The notes beneath the pieces are model-generated. The model had not been told where the DNA came from. It made no database searches and was given only the letters and a program-made list of their open reading frames with translations. The position numbers and the translations under genes were made by a program. Positions 8,490 to 16,604 of a DNA stretch of 21,064 bases are shown here, piece by piece (the first letter of the stretch is position 1; every line of letters starts with the position of its first letter). This stretch comes from Nemertoderma westbladi (Eukaryota; Xenacoelomorpha; Nemertodermatida; Nemertodermatidae), in the NCBI GenBank assembly GCA_032718475.1, contig JAUCBJ010008208.1:1-21064 (forward strand), read 5' to 3'.

Positions 8490-8497
8490 TTTATATA
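8490..8497 (-). promoter_or_regulatory. TATA box of the DUF1349 gene proximal promoter
   Basis: On the minus strand TATATAAA lies 90 bases upstream of the exon 1 start codon. It predicts transcription from about 8465 and a 5' UTR of roughly 65 bases. Confidence 0.5.
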
Positions 8498-8599
8498 TGT
8501 ACCGGTACACTTCTACTATTGAATAAGTCCTACTACTGATGATATTCTTAAAGAGTGATTTATTTTTATTACAGGGTTGTATTTGTTTATAAAGTTAAT

Positions 8600-9225
8600 A
8601 AATAAATATATAGCATCGGCCTCGCGCAATGTATATAAACATGCAACTTTCGAACGCCGAAATTTGAGCTAATCTTCACTGATTTCGAATCGGAGTAATA
8701 TAAGGTAGAGGAAGGAATAAGAATAGGAGGCTGAGCAGCATTAATTTATTGATGAATTATGAAGTATATATATGAAGGACATATAATAGACTATATACTC
8801 CGGAACAATAGAAACACTTAAAATATTATATTGTATAAAACTACACCTAATATTATAAAAAAATACTAACTATTAAAAAAATATCACAATATTATTTCGG
8901 TATCCAAGTAAATTTTCTTAATAATTACTGTGTGTTCAATTAGCAACACAGTATACACATGATATATTATAGGCCTACTTAGTAAAGTATGATGCGATAT
9001 AGTAATTTGAAATTGTATTAAATTGCAGATAGTTGGCTTATGTGTATGTATTCTCAGCCAACGTTAATTAGACGTAACCCATATCTATGTAGTATTAGTT
9101 GTCTGAAGGTTTTGAAAGAAGTTAGGGTCCTTGGTGTCAATCATGTTGTTGGCACATTCTTAACAACTCGGACGTTATTGTTTAGTTCATATATTAACGA
9201 GTGTGTTCTAGAACATTTAAATTGT
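8600..9225. other. AT-rich spacer, no gene seen
   Basis: This lies between the proximal promoter and the exon candidate at 9.6 kb. Short ORFs on both strands lack recognisable motifs. Two TATA-like words (for example TATATAAAC near 8633 on the plus strand) have no ORF downstream. Confidence 0.4.
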
Positions 9226-9227
9226 AA

Positions 9228-9233
9228 TTTATT
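9228..9233 (-). terminator. Possible poly(A) signal of the distal gene candidate
   Basis: On the minus strand AATAAA lies about 360 bases past the stop codon of the exon candidate at 9594-9785. It only has meaning if that exon is real and terminal. Confidence 0.25.
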
Positions 9234-9593
9234 ACGCCAGCATGCGGAAGGAATACATTAACAGAAAATCGGATATATAAGATAGATATATCATTATTAT
9301 AATAATTGGAATAGATACACCCCCAAACGGAGTAAAATGGTAAACATAATAAAATATATTCAGAGACACAAAAGATACTATAAATTAAATTTGTAAAAAT
9401 ATTAAAAAACCTAAAATTGTAACTTAAGAGTTATATGTGTGGTAGAGACGCGATTGAGGGTCATTGCGGACACTGTAGAGCGTGGTACGACCTTAAGATT
9501 CCGGAGATCGAACATACAGTAGTTTACAGCGGCAGTTATCGGAGATTATGTGGAACGGGGTGGGGTTGCAGTATAATTTTGTGTTGGTACCCA

Positions 9594-9785
9594 CTACCCA
9601 TGCGCCGTGAAATTAGTAACTAGGAATATGTTCTGTTGACCACCGGTTTTCCAGGTTGGGTTTCTGAAGGCGGGTCCTGTAGTGTATTGTTGGTTTATGA
9701 AGTTAATATTTCTCTCTTGTCTGTGAGCTCGGTATTGATTAAGAGTTTCAAGGTTGAAAGCGTGTGGGTATTGTTCAAGTACATC
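9594..9785 (-). CDS. Candidate terminal exon, unknown protein
   Basis: On the minus strand a 63-codon open stretch follows acceptor CACCTTTATAGAG and ends in TAG. It reads DVLEQYPHAFNLETLNQYRA, continues with HRQERNINFINQQ, and ends NIFLVTNFTAHG. The composition is protein-like (balanced, with Tyr/Asn/Gln/Arg) and unlike the AT-rich surroundings. Its entry phase is 0 if the second AG is used, which matches the donor of the distal proline-rich exon at 14794. A donor TGG|GTAGTG just before the stop could instead lead to a tiny last exon around 9440-9480 (VRNDPQSRLYHTYNS then stop). I do not recognise the family. Confidence 0.4.
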   Translation of the reverse strand, partial: DVLEQYPHAFNLETLNQYRAHRQERNINFINQQYTTGPAFRNPTWKTGGQQNIFLVTNFTAHG

Positions 9786-9892
9786 CTCTATAAAGGTGTT
9801 TCATTATTATATTATATCATTATTATAATAAGACAGATGTAGGATATGAGGCTTAATAGGCCGAAACGCATGGCGCTGGTTTACCTCCCCCC

Positions 9893-10800
9893 CTCTGTAG
9901 TTGCAGGATGTCTGTCTCTGTAGTTGCAGGATGTCTCTCTCTGTAATTGCAGGATGTATGCCTCTGTAGTTGCAGGATGTCTGTCTCTGTAGTTGCAGGA
10001 TGTCTGTCTCTGTAGTTGCAGGATGTCTGTCTCTGTAGTTGCAGGATGTCTGTCTCTGTAGTTGCGGGATGTCTGTCTCTGTAGTTGCAGGATATCTGTC
10101 TCTGTAGTTGCAGAATGTCTGTCTCTGTAGTTGCAGGATATCTGTCTCTGTAGTTGCAGGATGTCTGTCTCTGTAGTTGCAGGATGGCTGTCTCTGTAGT
10201 TGCAGGATATCTGTCTCTGTAGTTGCAGAATGTCTGTCTCTGTAGTTGCAGGATATCTGTCTCTGTAGTTGCAGGATATCTGTCTCTGTAGTTGCAGGAT
10301 GTCTGTCTCTGTAGATGCAGGATGTCTATCTCTGTAGTTGCAGGATGTCTGTCTCTGTAGTTGCAGGATACCTGTCTCTGTAGTTGCAGGATGTCTGTCT
10401 CTGTAGTTGCAGGATATCTGTCTCTGTAGTTGCAGGATGTCAGTCTCTGTAGTTGCAGGATGTGTCTCTATAGTTGCAGGATGTCTGTCTCTGTAGTTGC
10501 AGGATGTCTGCCTCTGTAGTTGCAGGATGTCTGTCTCTGTAGTTGCAGGATGTCTGTCTCTATAGTTGCAGGATGTCTGTCTTTGTAGTTGCAGGATGTC
10601 TGTCTCTGTAGTTGCAGGATGTCTGTCTCTGTAGTTGCAGGATATCTGTCTCTGTAGTTGCAGGATGTCTGTCTCTGTAGTTGCAGGATGTCTGTCTCTG
10701 TAGTTGCAGGATATCTGTCTCTGTAGTTGCAGGATGTCTGTCTCTGTAGTTGCAGGATATCTGTCTCTGTAGTTGCAGGATATCTGTCTCTGTAGTTGCA
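9893..10800. repeat. 23-bp minisatellite, about 39 copies
   Basis: The unit is CTGTAGTTGCAGGATGTCTGTCT with small variants (GATATC in place of GATGTC, one shortened unit near 10460). Because 23 is not a multiple of three and the minus-strand unit has no stop, the array is open in all three minus frames in turn. This produces a spurious 306-codon ORF with a 23-residue protein period (CNYRDR, PATTETD, LQLQRQ). There is no start context, splice support or codon bias, so I do not call it a gene. Confidence 0.95.
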
Positions 10801-10899
10801 TCTGTCTACGTTCTTATAGTGAGAATCCAAGATCTTCTTCATCAGTTGTGGCTGACCTCATTACATGTAGTAGGGTAGATTAATGTAAAATCATTCAAA

Positions 10900-11240
10900 T
10901 TGTACTACAAGCATGAAATTTGGTACGAACGTTCCTTTGGGGTCACTTTGCAAGAAAAAAGTTCTAGCTAGTTTCCATGGCAACCAGTTAAATATGTGCA
11001 CTACATTTGGAAAAATATATGTTGAATATATAATTTTCATATAATTTGTTTGTTTCCATGGCAACCGACATAAATTAAAATTTGAAATTTATAAGTCATC
11101 TGCATCGTGATATATTAGTTAAAAATAACTAGGCTTGCTTTTGTGTGTTCTCGTTTATGATTAAGGATCGAATCCAGATGGGTGTTGTGTTATCTCAACT
11201 GTGTATTTAAATGTACAGTACCTGTAGCCATAGCAACCAC
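10900..11240. promoter_or_regulatory. Three RFX X-box-like motifs
   Basis: GTTTCCATGGCAACC occurs at 10971-10985 and 11052-11066, and GTAGCCATAGCAACC at 11224-11238. These fit the palindromic X-box half-sites (GTNNCC, then N0-3, then GCAAC) bound by RFX factors. No promoter is evident nearby, and the motif is also common in invertebrate repeats, so binding is a guess. No gene is seen from 10801 to 11458. Confidence 0.3.
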
Positions 11241-11458
11241 ATCCATCATTATTTCCATTCAAATAACTTTATTTTGAGACTTAAAATTTATATAATATTC
11301 CGATCACTTCTTAATGTTGATTTACGGTCATTGTTCGAAGTGATTCTAGAAATCTTATAATTGAGTTGATGCCCTGGCTACTATGGTAAATATGCTTAAG
11401 TTCATAGTATCTAATGTCTATTGTTCTGGTTATTTCTGAAAATAAAAGCTACATACAC

Positions 11459-12108
11459 CATGTCCTGGAATATAGGTTGGGATATAGGTTAGAATATATA
11501 TTGGTTGGGAAATAGCTGAGATATTAGCGTTGAAAAGTTGCATGTTTTTGCACCTGCGCGGGGCTGTTTTATTCTATTAAATAAAAATACCATATTCTAG
11601 TACATTTTGTTTATGCATGAATAGCGACATAATAGTATGTTTAAAGAAGCATTGCATTGTTGCCCAGCGACGTATGGGATAAACAAAATGTTCTGGAACA
11701 TTAATGTATTTATTAAATAGAATAAATGGCGTGCAGGGGAAGCAAATACATAAAATTTTTTAAAGCTCATATCTCAGCTATTTCCCAATCAAATTCAAAT
11801 ATTTTTACATTTTTTGAATCCTTGCATGGTTAGCTTTCTATTTCTACCAACAAATAACGATAAGGGTCATGAATAACTGCAGTGTAAGTAAATGGTGAAA
11901 TATCACCGGAGTCACATTTTCAAACGCGTGTAGCTAAAGATTGAAAGCAAAAATAGAAATTCTGGCTCACCCAGCAAGGAGGAGGGAGGTGAAACTATCT
12001 CTGTTTCAAATTTCATGCAATCTCATTAAGGTTTGTAGAAATTTTTTTTTTTGGGGGGGGGGGGGGGGGTCCTGGTACTTGAATAACGACACTATATTCC
12101 AGGACATG
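11459..12108. mobile_element. Foldback MITE-like element
   Basis: Terminal inverted repeats CATGTCCTGGAATATAG lie at 11459-11475 and, complementary, at 12092-12108. Inside, a second 20-base pair (11505-11524 and 11769-11788, TTGGGAAATAGCTGAGATAT) continues as an imperfect palindrome with its turn near 11640-11660. Further matched words are ATTCTATTAAATA and CATTTTGTTTAT. About 300 bp on the right (11790-12090) have no left counterpart and include a T11/G17 run. No transposase is encoded and no clear target duplication is seen. Confidence 0.65.
12042..12069. repeat. Homopolymer T11 followed by G17
   Basis: Eleven T then seventeen G lie within the right part of the foldback element. A run of this length is prone to length error in assembly. 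Confidence 0.9.
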
Positions 12109-12303
12109 ATGTAATGGGGTACAACTCAGTCCTAAAGAGTAGCATTTGCATCGTCCACCGCATGATGTATTACATCCACATTTGGTTAATTGCCGGCAAC
12201 TCTTTGCAATGGCAGGTAGGGCAGTCCAAAATACCTCCCAGGAGTCATCTTCATTGACCCAGCCCCGCTTGGATGGGCGGGCACTGAATTTTAAGCTGGC
12301 TGA
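12109..12303 (-). pseudogene. Repeat-family protein relic, cysteine-rich C-terminal end
   Basis: The minus strand reads SARPSKRGWVNEDDSWEVFW, then TALPAIAKSC, KCGCNTSCGGRCKCYSLGLS and CTPL. The GW...W.P/V.W..LP..+K.C..L.KC.C...C.GRCKC pattern is the familiar C-terminus of a large multicopy protein family in invertebrate genomes. The same family carries the PC[ST]HE-ADTRIFLHA motif found at 14.2 kb. The middle of the protein is absent and the end runs into the foldback element at 12108. The family's enzyme type is not known to me; it behaves like a transposon-encoded protein. Confidence 0.6.
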
Positions 12304-12309
12304 CTATTG

Positions 12310-12990
12310 AATTCGTTCATGTATATGGATCCATCTCTGTAAAAGCTTTTGCGGACATAACAAGTCATTTTTACGCAATGCGCAGAATACTCTAAAATAG
12401 CCCTAAATTTATCCAACTACGCGACGGGAAGGAATTAGAACCAAGATGACGAAATCTGTCAGCTGATTCTTTGTGGACGTGGAAGTTCTTTGTTCTGTCT
12501 TATTCAGCCAATCAGAGCAATTTTCACTTTATGTATAACAGAAACCTATGGAAACTCGCGCAATGCATTACGGTCTTTGTTTACTATTTTCTGAGCATCA
12601 GAACCAACTCAGAATTTTCTGTGCTTCTGTGTGGAAGTTTCAGACTTTGGCCTAGGAACATCAGATGGCTTTGGTTATAAGAACGTAAATCTATTATCCT
12701 GAACCACTGCATAAGTAACACATACTGACTGTTCACCGCATTATTTTACTTCTGTTTATAGTATTAATTGTTGTTATATTAATGGATACTGATGTTATAT
12801 TTGGAGAATACCGATAAATAATCATAAACCCCTCAATCTTCTTGATTACTGAGGTAAGAGGAATAGAGTTTACCGGTAGCAACTGCGACTTAAATTATAG
12901 TGGTTTTGTGTGAATTAAATGCTATTTCATAATCCCTACATGTGTCAGTTGCGATCTTCCTTAGATATGATCAAATTCAGTGACGGTCGG
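12310..12990. other. No gene recognised
   Basis: This is AT-rich sequence with one short plus-strand ORF (12471-12680) that lacks motifs. The missing middle of the repeat-family protein should lie here if the relic were collinear, but I could not find its reading frame. Confidence 0.4.
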
Positions 12991-12997
12991 CAGATTA

Positions 12998-13057
12998 GTG
13001 CGAACTAGTGTAAAGTAGTGTGAAGTAGTGTGAAGTCGTGTGAAGTAGTGTGAAGGT
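12998..13057. repeat. 10-bp tandem repeat, six copies
   Basis: GTGTGAAGTA-type decamers follow one another six times with single-base changes (GTGCGAACTA, GTGTAAAGTA, GTGTGAAGTA, GTGTGAAGTC and so on). Confidence 0.85.
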
Positions 13058-13261
13058 TAATAAAGCATCTCCTAAAGAATGCGCTATTTACGAAACTCTG
13101 TGGCCATCTAGTTGTGATTAGTATAAGTCATAACTCTGTTTTTATACTTAAAGCGCCACGTCCTAAAGGAACTGTTAATATTTCCCCGAAAGTGAATATA
13201 GTTGTCAGAGATTATATAGTAGCTTTCAATCGAATAATACAGTAGGTCTACACTGCAATAA

Positions 13262-13440
13262 CTCCCAAGGAATCCGAACCCAGTCTCCCACACCGTGGGT
13301 CATACGCCGCGCACGGACTGGCTTCGGCTGATGTAACTTCAGTACACTAGGTAATTGGTAAAAGGCTAAAGTCGATTTATAAACAAGAGGACAACTAAAA
13401 TTGGCAGGTTAAACTGCTAAAGGTCTAAAAGCGCGAACAA
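13262..13440. repeat. Dispersed repeat, copy 2
   Basis: Same orientation and block order as the copy at the window start: AATCCGAACCCAGTCTCCC, CTTCGGCTGATG, GGCTAAAGTCGATTTA, GGCAGGTTAAACTGCTAAAG and AAAAGCGCGAACAA. The minus strand carries GGGTTCGGATTCC, close to a Pol III B box. Its right end abuts the open frame that runs through the pentanucleotide satellite. Confidence 0.6.
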
Positions 13441-13545
13441 TCTCTTAAGTTCCCCATTTTTTCGAGACCTAATGCTTGCTGCAAGGGATGGAATAAGAGA
13501 TACGACAATAACTACTATATAATAATGTATCATTGGCTTCAATGA

Positions 13546-14200
13546 GCCGAGCCGAGTCGAGTCGAGTCGAGTCGAGTCGAGTCGAGTCGAGTCGAGCCGA
13601 GTCGAGCCGAGCCGAGCCGAGCCGAGCCGAGCCGAGCCGAGCCGAGCCGAGCCGAGCCGAGCCGAGCCGAGCCGAGCCGAGCCGAGCCGAGCCGAGCCGA
13701 GCCGAGCCGAGCCGAGCCGAGCCGAGCCGAGCCGAGCCGAGCCGAGCCGAGCCGAGCCGAGCCGAGCCGAGCCGAGCCGAGCCGAGCCGAGCCGAGCCGA
13801 GCCGAGCCGAGCCGAGCCGAGCCGAGCCGAGCCGAGCCGAGCCGAGCCGAGCCGAGCCGAGCCGAGCCGAGCCGAGCCGAGCCGAGCCGAGCCGAGCCGA
13901 GCCGAGCCGAGCCGAGCCGAGCCGAGCCGAGCCGAGCCGAGCCGAGCCGAGCCGAGCCGAGCCGAGCCGAGCCGAGCCGAGCCGAGCCGAGCCGAGCCGA
14001 GCCGAGCCGAGCCGAGCCGAGCCGAGCCGAGCCGAGCCGAGCCGAGCCGAGCCGAGCCGAGCCGAGCCGAGCCGAGCCGAGCCGAGCCGAGCCGAGCCGA
14101 GCCGAGCCGAGCCGAGCCGAGCCGAGCCGAGCCGAGCCGAGCCGAGCCGAGCCGAGCCGAGCCGAGCCGAGCCGAGCCGAGCCGAGCCGAGCCGAGCCGA
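13546..14200. repeat. (GCCGA)n pentanucleotide satellite, 131 units
   Basis: There are 655 bases of 5-bp units. The first two are GCCGA, then come eight GTCGA, one GCCGA and one GTCGA. From 13606 to 14200 there are 119 perfect GCCGA units. The repeat has no stop on either strand, so long Ser-Arg-Ala-Glu-Pro and Arg-Leu-Gly-Ser-Ala ORFs appear; these are artefacts. It is 80% G+C with a CpG in every unit, inside AT-rich DNA. It sits exactly where the repeat-family ORF breaks off after ADTRIFLHA. Confidence 0.97.
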
Positions 14201-14201
14201 G

Positions 14202-14582
14202 CATGTAGGAATATCCGTGTGTCAGCATCTTCATGGGTACATGGGACCAATTCTTGTAAGTTAATTCTGATTTCATTCACGGTGGTGGCAGCGTCTTCTT
14301 CTTTGGTGGTGGTAACTGGATTTAGATTTAAATTGGATTTTTTTACAGTTGTCATCTCAGCCACTTTGTCCGCAAGAAAATGGAATAGCTCTGTTTTATT
14401 GGCGCTATTTCTAATAAAGCTCATCCAATTTGATGGAGTTTTGCTTGTTGCTATTACTCTCCTTCTCTCCCACTTGCTATTACTCTCCTTCTGACTGCCT
14501 TTCCTCTTTGGGATCTTGTTTCTAATTTCAAGCTGGACTGATAGTACACATCAAAGATAATATATGTTCCCTTGTGTTTCAT
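14202..14582 (-). pseudogene. Repeat-family protein relic, N-terminal part
   Basis: On the minus strand, from 14582: MKHKGTYIIFDVYYQSSLKL, then a frameshift near 14523, then RRRVIATSKTPSNWMSFIRN, NKTELFHFLADK and PCTHEDADTRIFLHA. This order (FDxY...SLK.ETR, P.NW..F+R..NKTELF.FL, PC.HE-ADTR.FLHA) is a common multicopy protein of marine invertebrate genomes, probably transposon-derived. The reading then runs into the pentanucleotide satellite. The cysteine-rich end of the same family is found 2 kb further along in the same orientation (12303-12109). It is frameshifted and interrupted, so not functional. Confidence 0.65.
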
Positions 14583-14793
14583 GCTCAACTTTTGGAATAA
14601 TATCCATTATTGCATACTCGTCAAAAAAATCTGTAACATGTTCTATTGAACATAACTCAATCAGTCAATCTGTAAAATCATAGCCATTCAGTGAAATCAA
14701 TAATGTGTTAGTAATAGGATTGCGAAACATCAGGGAAAACAATCGGCAAACATTAGGCTTAACGGTAATTGCGTTTATGTGGGTCTCACTTAC

Positions 14794-15438
14794 ATTGAGT
14801 GACACATCGGCATCAGATGGGGTTGTAGTTGGTGGTGGCGATGGTGGTGGCGGGGAAGGAGGTGGCGGGGATGGGGGTGGCGGGGATGGTGGCTCCCGTC
14901 GAGGTGGGGGTGGGGCGTGTTCCAAGCTCGGTTCTGTGGATGCACGTCGATTGGGTGTTGCGTTTCCTGGCGTCACGGCTCGGGGAGGAGTTGAACTTAC
15001 CGTCGGGGTATCCGGCTTCCGACTGACTCCGGTAGGGGGTGTCGCAGTCGGAGTTGCTGCTGGGGATTTGCGTGGCGGGGTGCCAGTTTGTGATTTAGCT
15101 GTTTGTGAGTCTGCTAAGGATGCTCGTCTTCTCTCTGTTTTCTGTGGAGTAGGTCTACGACTGTCTGTAAGCGGTTCGTCATCGAATGTTACAACTCGAG
15201 CATCGGTGGCTGCTGGAACAGGTTTTATTTGCTGAGTCTTGGGTTGAATTGGTTGAGTTTTGGGCTGAGTTGGTTGAGTTTTGGGCGGTGTTGGTTGGGC
15301 TGAGGGTGGACGACTGGGTGGATTATATGAAGGTCTTCGACTTGGTTGTATTGATGGGGGTCGGCTTGATGGAGGAGGAGGAGGTGTGGTTGGTGGTGGT
15401 GGTAGTAGTGGTGGTGGTGGTGGTGGAGGATCACTCAT
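14794..15438 (-). CDS. Distal proline-rich first exon (paralogue of DUF1349 gene exon 1)
   Basis: A 215-codon exon starting MSDPPPPPPPLLPPPP. It contains SSRPPSIQPSRRPSYNPP, four TQPKTQP-like units, VVTFDDEPLTDSRRPTPQKT, a Ser/Thr/Pro-rich basic stretch and PSPPPP repeats. It ends SDADVSLN at a consensus donor (AAT|GTAAGTGAG), phase 0. It shares with the proximal exon at 8400 the pieces PPPPP-SSRP[AP]S[TI]QP and V[ST]FD[ED] followed by TP-K/E-T. It may be an alternative start of the DUF1349 gene (join to 6173, giving about 798 residues) or the start of a separate gene joining 9785. No TATA box is seen upstream. The ORF beyond 14794 is readthrough into intron. Confidence 0.65.
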
Positions 15439-15439
15439 A

Positions 15440-16100
15440 TTTATTATCCAATCAATAAAATATTAATATGGTATTCGTAATAGTGGAATATTTAACATAA
15501 TATTTTCATGCTAATACACTTTAAACTACTGTGTACGAAGGTATTTATTACTGTATTGTTATTGTTAGGCAACAGTAAGTTTAACAACATTATGAATAGA
15601 GTACGTGGAATTGTCCTTTTGGTGATGACATGTGGTGTTGCCAAACTTTCAACCAGCTGTTCATAAGCTCCACCATTGAAAAAATGCAGCATTGACTACA
15701 ATCTTGCAATCTAACTACAATCTTTGGTCAAATGGGTTGTGATCTGGTTTGAAAAGTTGGCCAGTCTAATCTAAACAATAAATAATAAACAATAGGACAA
15801 TAAATAACATGTCGATCCTCTTTCAGTCTCATGTACATTATCTCCAGTGAGATTTATAGGACATCCGTTTTCAGTTCCAAAATATAACACTTTGGTGTAG
15901 ATTTTCTTGTGTTGGTGTGGGTTGTGGGTATTGACTTTTCATAAGTTCTAAATTGAGAATAGATAGACTAGAAACTGAGGTTTTTGACAATTTTATGATA
16001 CTAGTGATTAATCAGCGCAACAATACTTTGTAACACAGTAGGGAACAACTGAGTTATACCAAGATCAACTCGCTGGTTTTGTCGAGTAGCTCTCAAATTT
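15440..16100. other. No gene recognised
   Basis: This is sequence upstream of the distal exon. A minus-strand ORF (15692-15492) reads GGAYEQLVESLATPHVITKR, which looks mildly protein-like but matches nothing I know and has no splice support. Confidence 0.4.
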
Positions 16101-16113
16101 CGTAGACTATTCT

Positions 16114-16425
16114 CTAGACAGACACAATATCAGATTCAGAATTTATTAAATAGGGTCGTTTATGTATCACACCTGCTGCATCGCATAGTTGGACAGAATG
16201 TGGGTTTGTTGACAATGTGACTGGAGGTATGAGCTCCATATTGGGAAGAACACCTCGTGGCCAAATCCATAGTCTCATGGTGCTACTACTACTTGGTCGA
16301 TCGAGATCGGACAGCGGAAATGGGATCCTTACAGGCTTCCCGATTCTTCGTAATTTTCGCAATTTCGTTACTACTAACTTTCTCTTCAGGTGCCTGGAGA
16401 GTTCTGATTTCCAGATGGTGTCCAT
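16114..16425 (-). pseudogene. LINE-like fragment (thumb/C-terminal region), uncertain
   Basis: The ORF begins MDTIWKSELSRHLKRKLVV, close to the IW-S.LSR.LK.KLF pattern found after the polymerase motifs of RTE-like LINEs. It corresponds to IWKSHRIHWKLTVRLF of the other copy at about 17.68 kb. The rest has no recognisable motif. It lies in the same orientation just past the reverse-transcriptase piece at 16.6-17.07 kb and may be its continuation after an internal deletion. Confidence 0.35.
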
Positions 16426-16556
16426 TTTTTATAGCGCAACCCTACCCATGCCATTTCTATCTTTTGGCTGCTCTCTATCCATCCAACCTTCAATGGGCAA
16501 TGTCATCCTCAATGTATCTATATATCAATGTATCTATATCTATATCTATATCAATG

Positions 16557-16588
16557 TATCCGGCAACTATAACTGCAGTTGCCGGATA
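16557..16588. repeat. Perfect 12-bp inverted repeat
   Basis: TATCCGGCAACT (16557-16568) and its exact complement AGTTGCCGGATA (16577-16588) flank an eight-base loop. It lies at the 3' edge of the LINE fragment beside a TATCTA microsatellite. Confidence 0.85.
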
Positions 16589-16604
16589 TCTGCAACTGCG
16601 TTCT

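Noticed and set aside
9435-9623. Plus-strand Cys-rich 62-codon ORF
   Set aside because: It has no recognisable motif and overlaps a more protein-like minus-strand exon candidate and its 3' flank.
9881-10801. 306-codon minus-strand ORF with 23-residue repeats
   Set aside because: It is a direct product of a 23-bp non-coding minisatellite, with no start context, homology or splice support.
12471-12680. Plus-strand 69-codon hydrophobic ORF
   Set aside because: It has no family motif, no promoter and no splice support, and lies in repeat-rich DNA.
13417-14424. 335-codon minus-strand ORF, plus 243- and 245-codon ORFs through the same block
   Set aside because: About 220 of the codons are the (GCCGA)n satellite, which is open in every frame. 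Only the relic motifs at 14.2-14.42 kb are meaningful.
14705-15235. Plus-strand Gly/Val-rich ORF of 176 codons and a 90-codon Val/Glu ORF nearby
   Set aside because: Both are antisense to the distal proline-rich exon, which has a consensus donor and paralogy on the minus strand.
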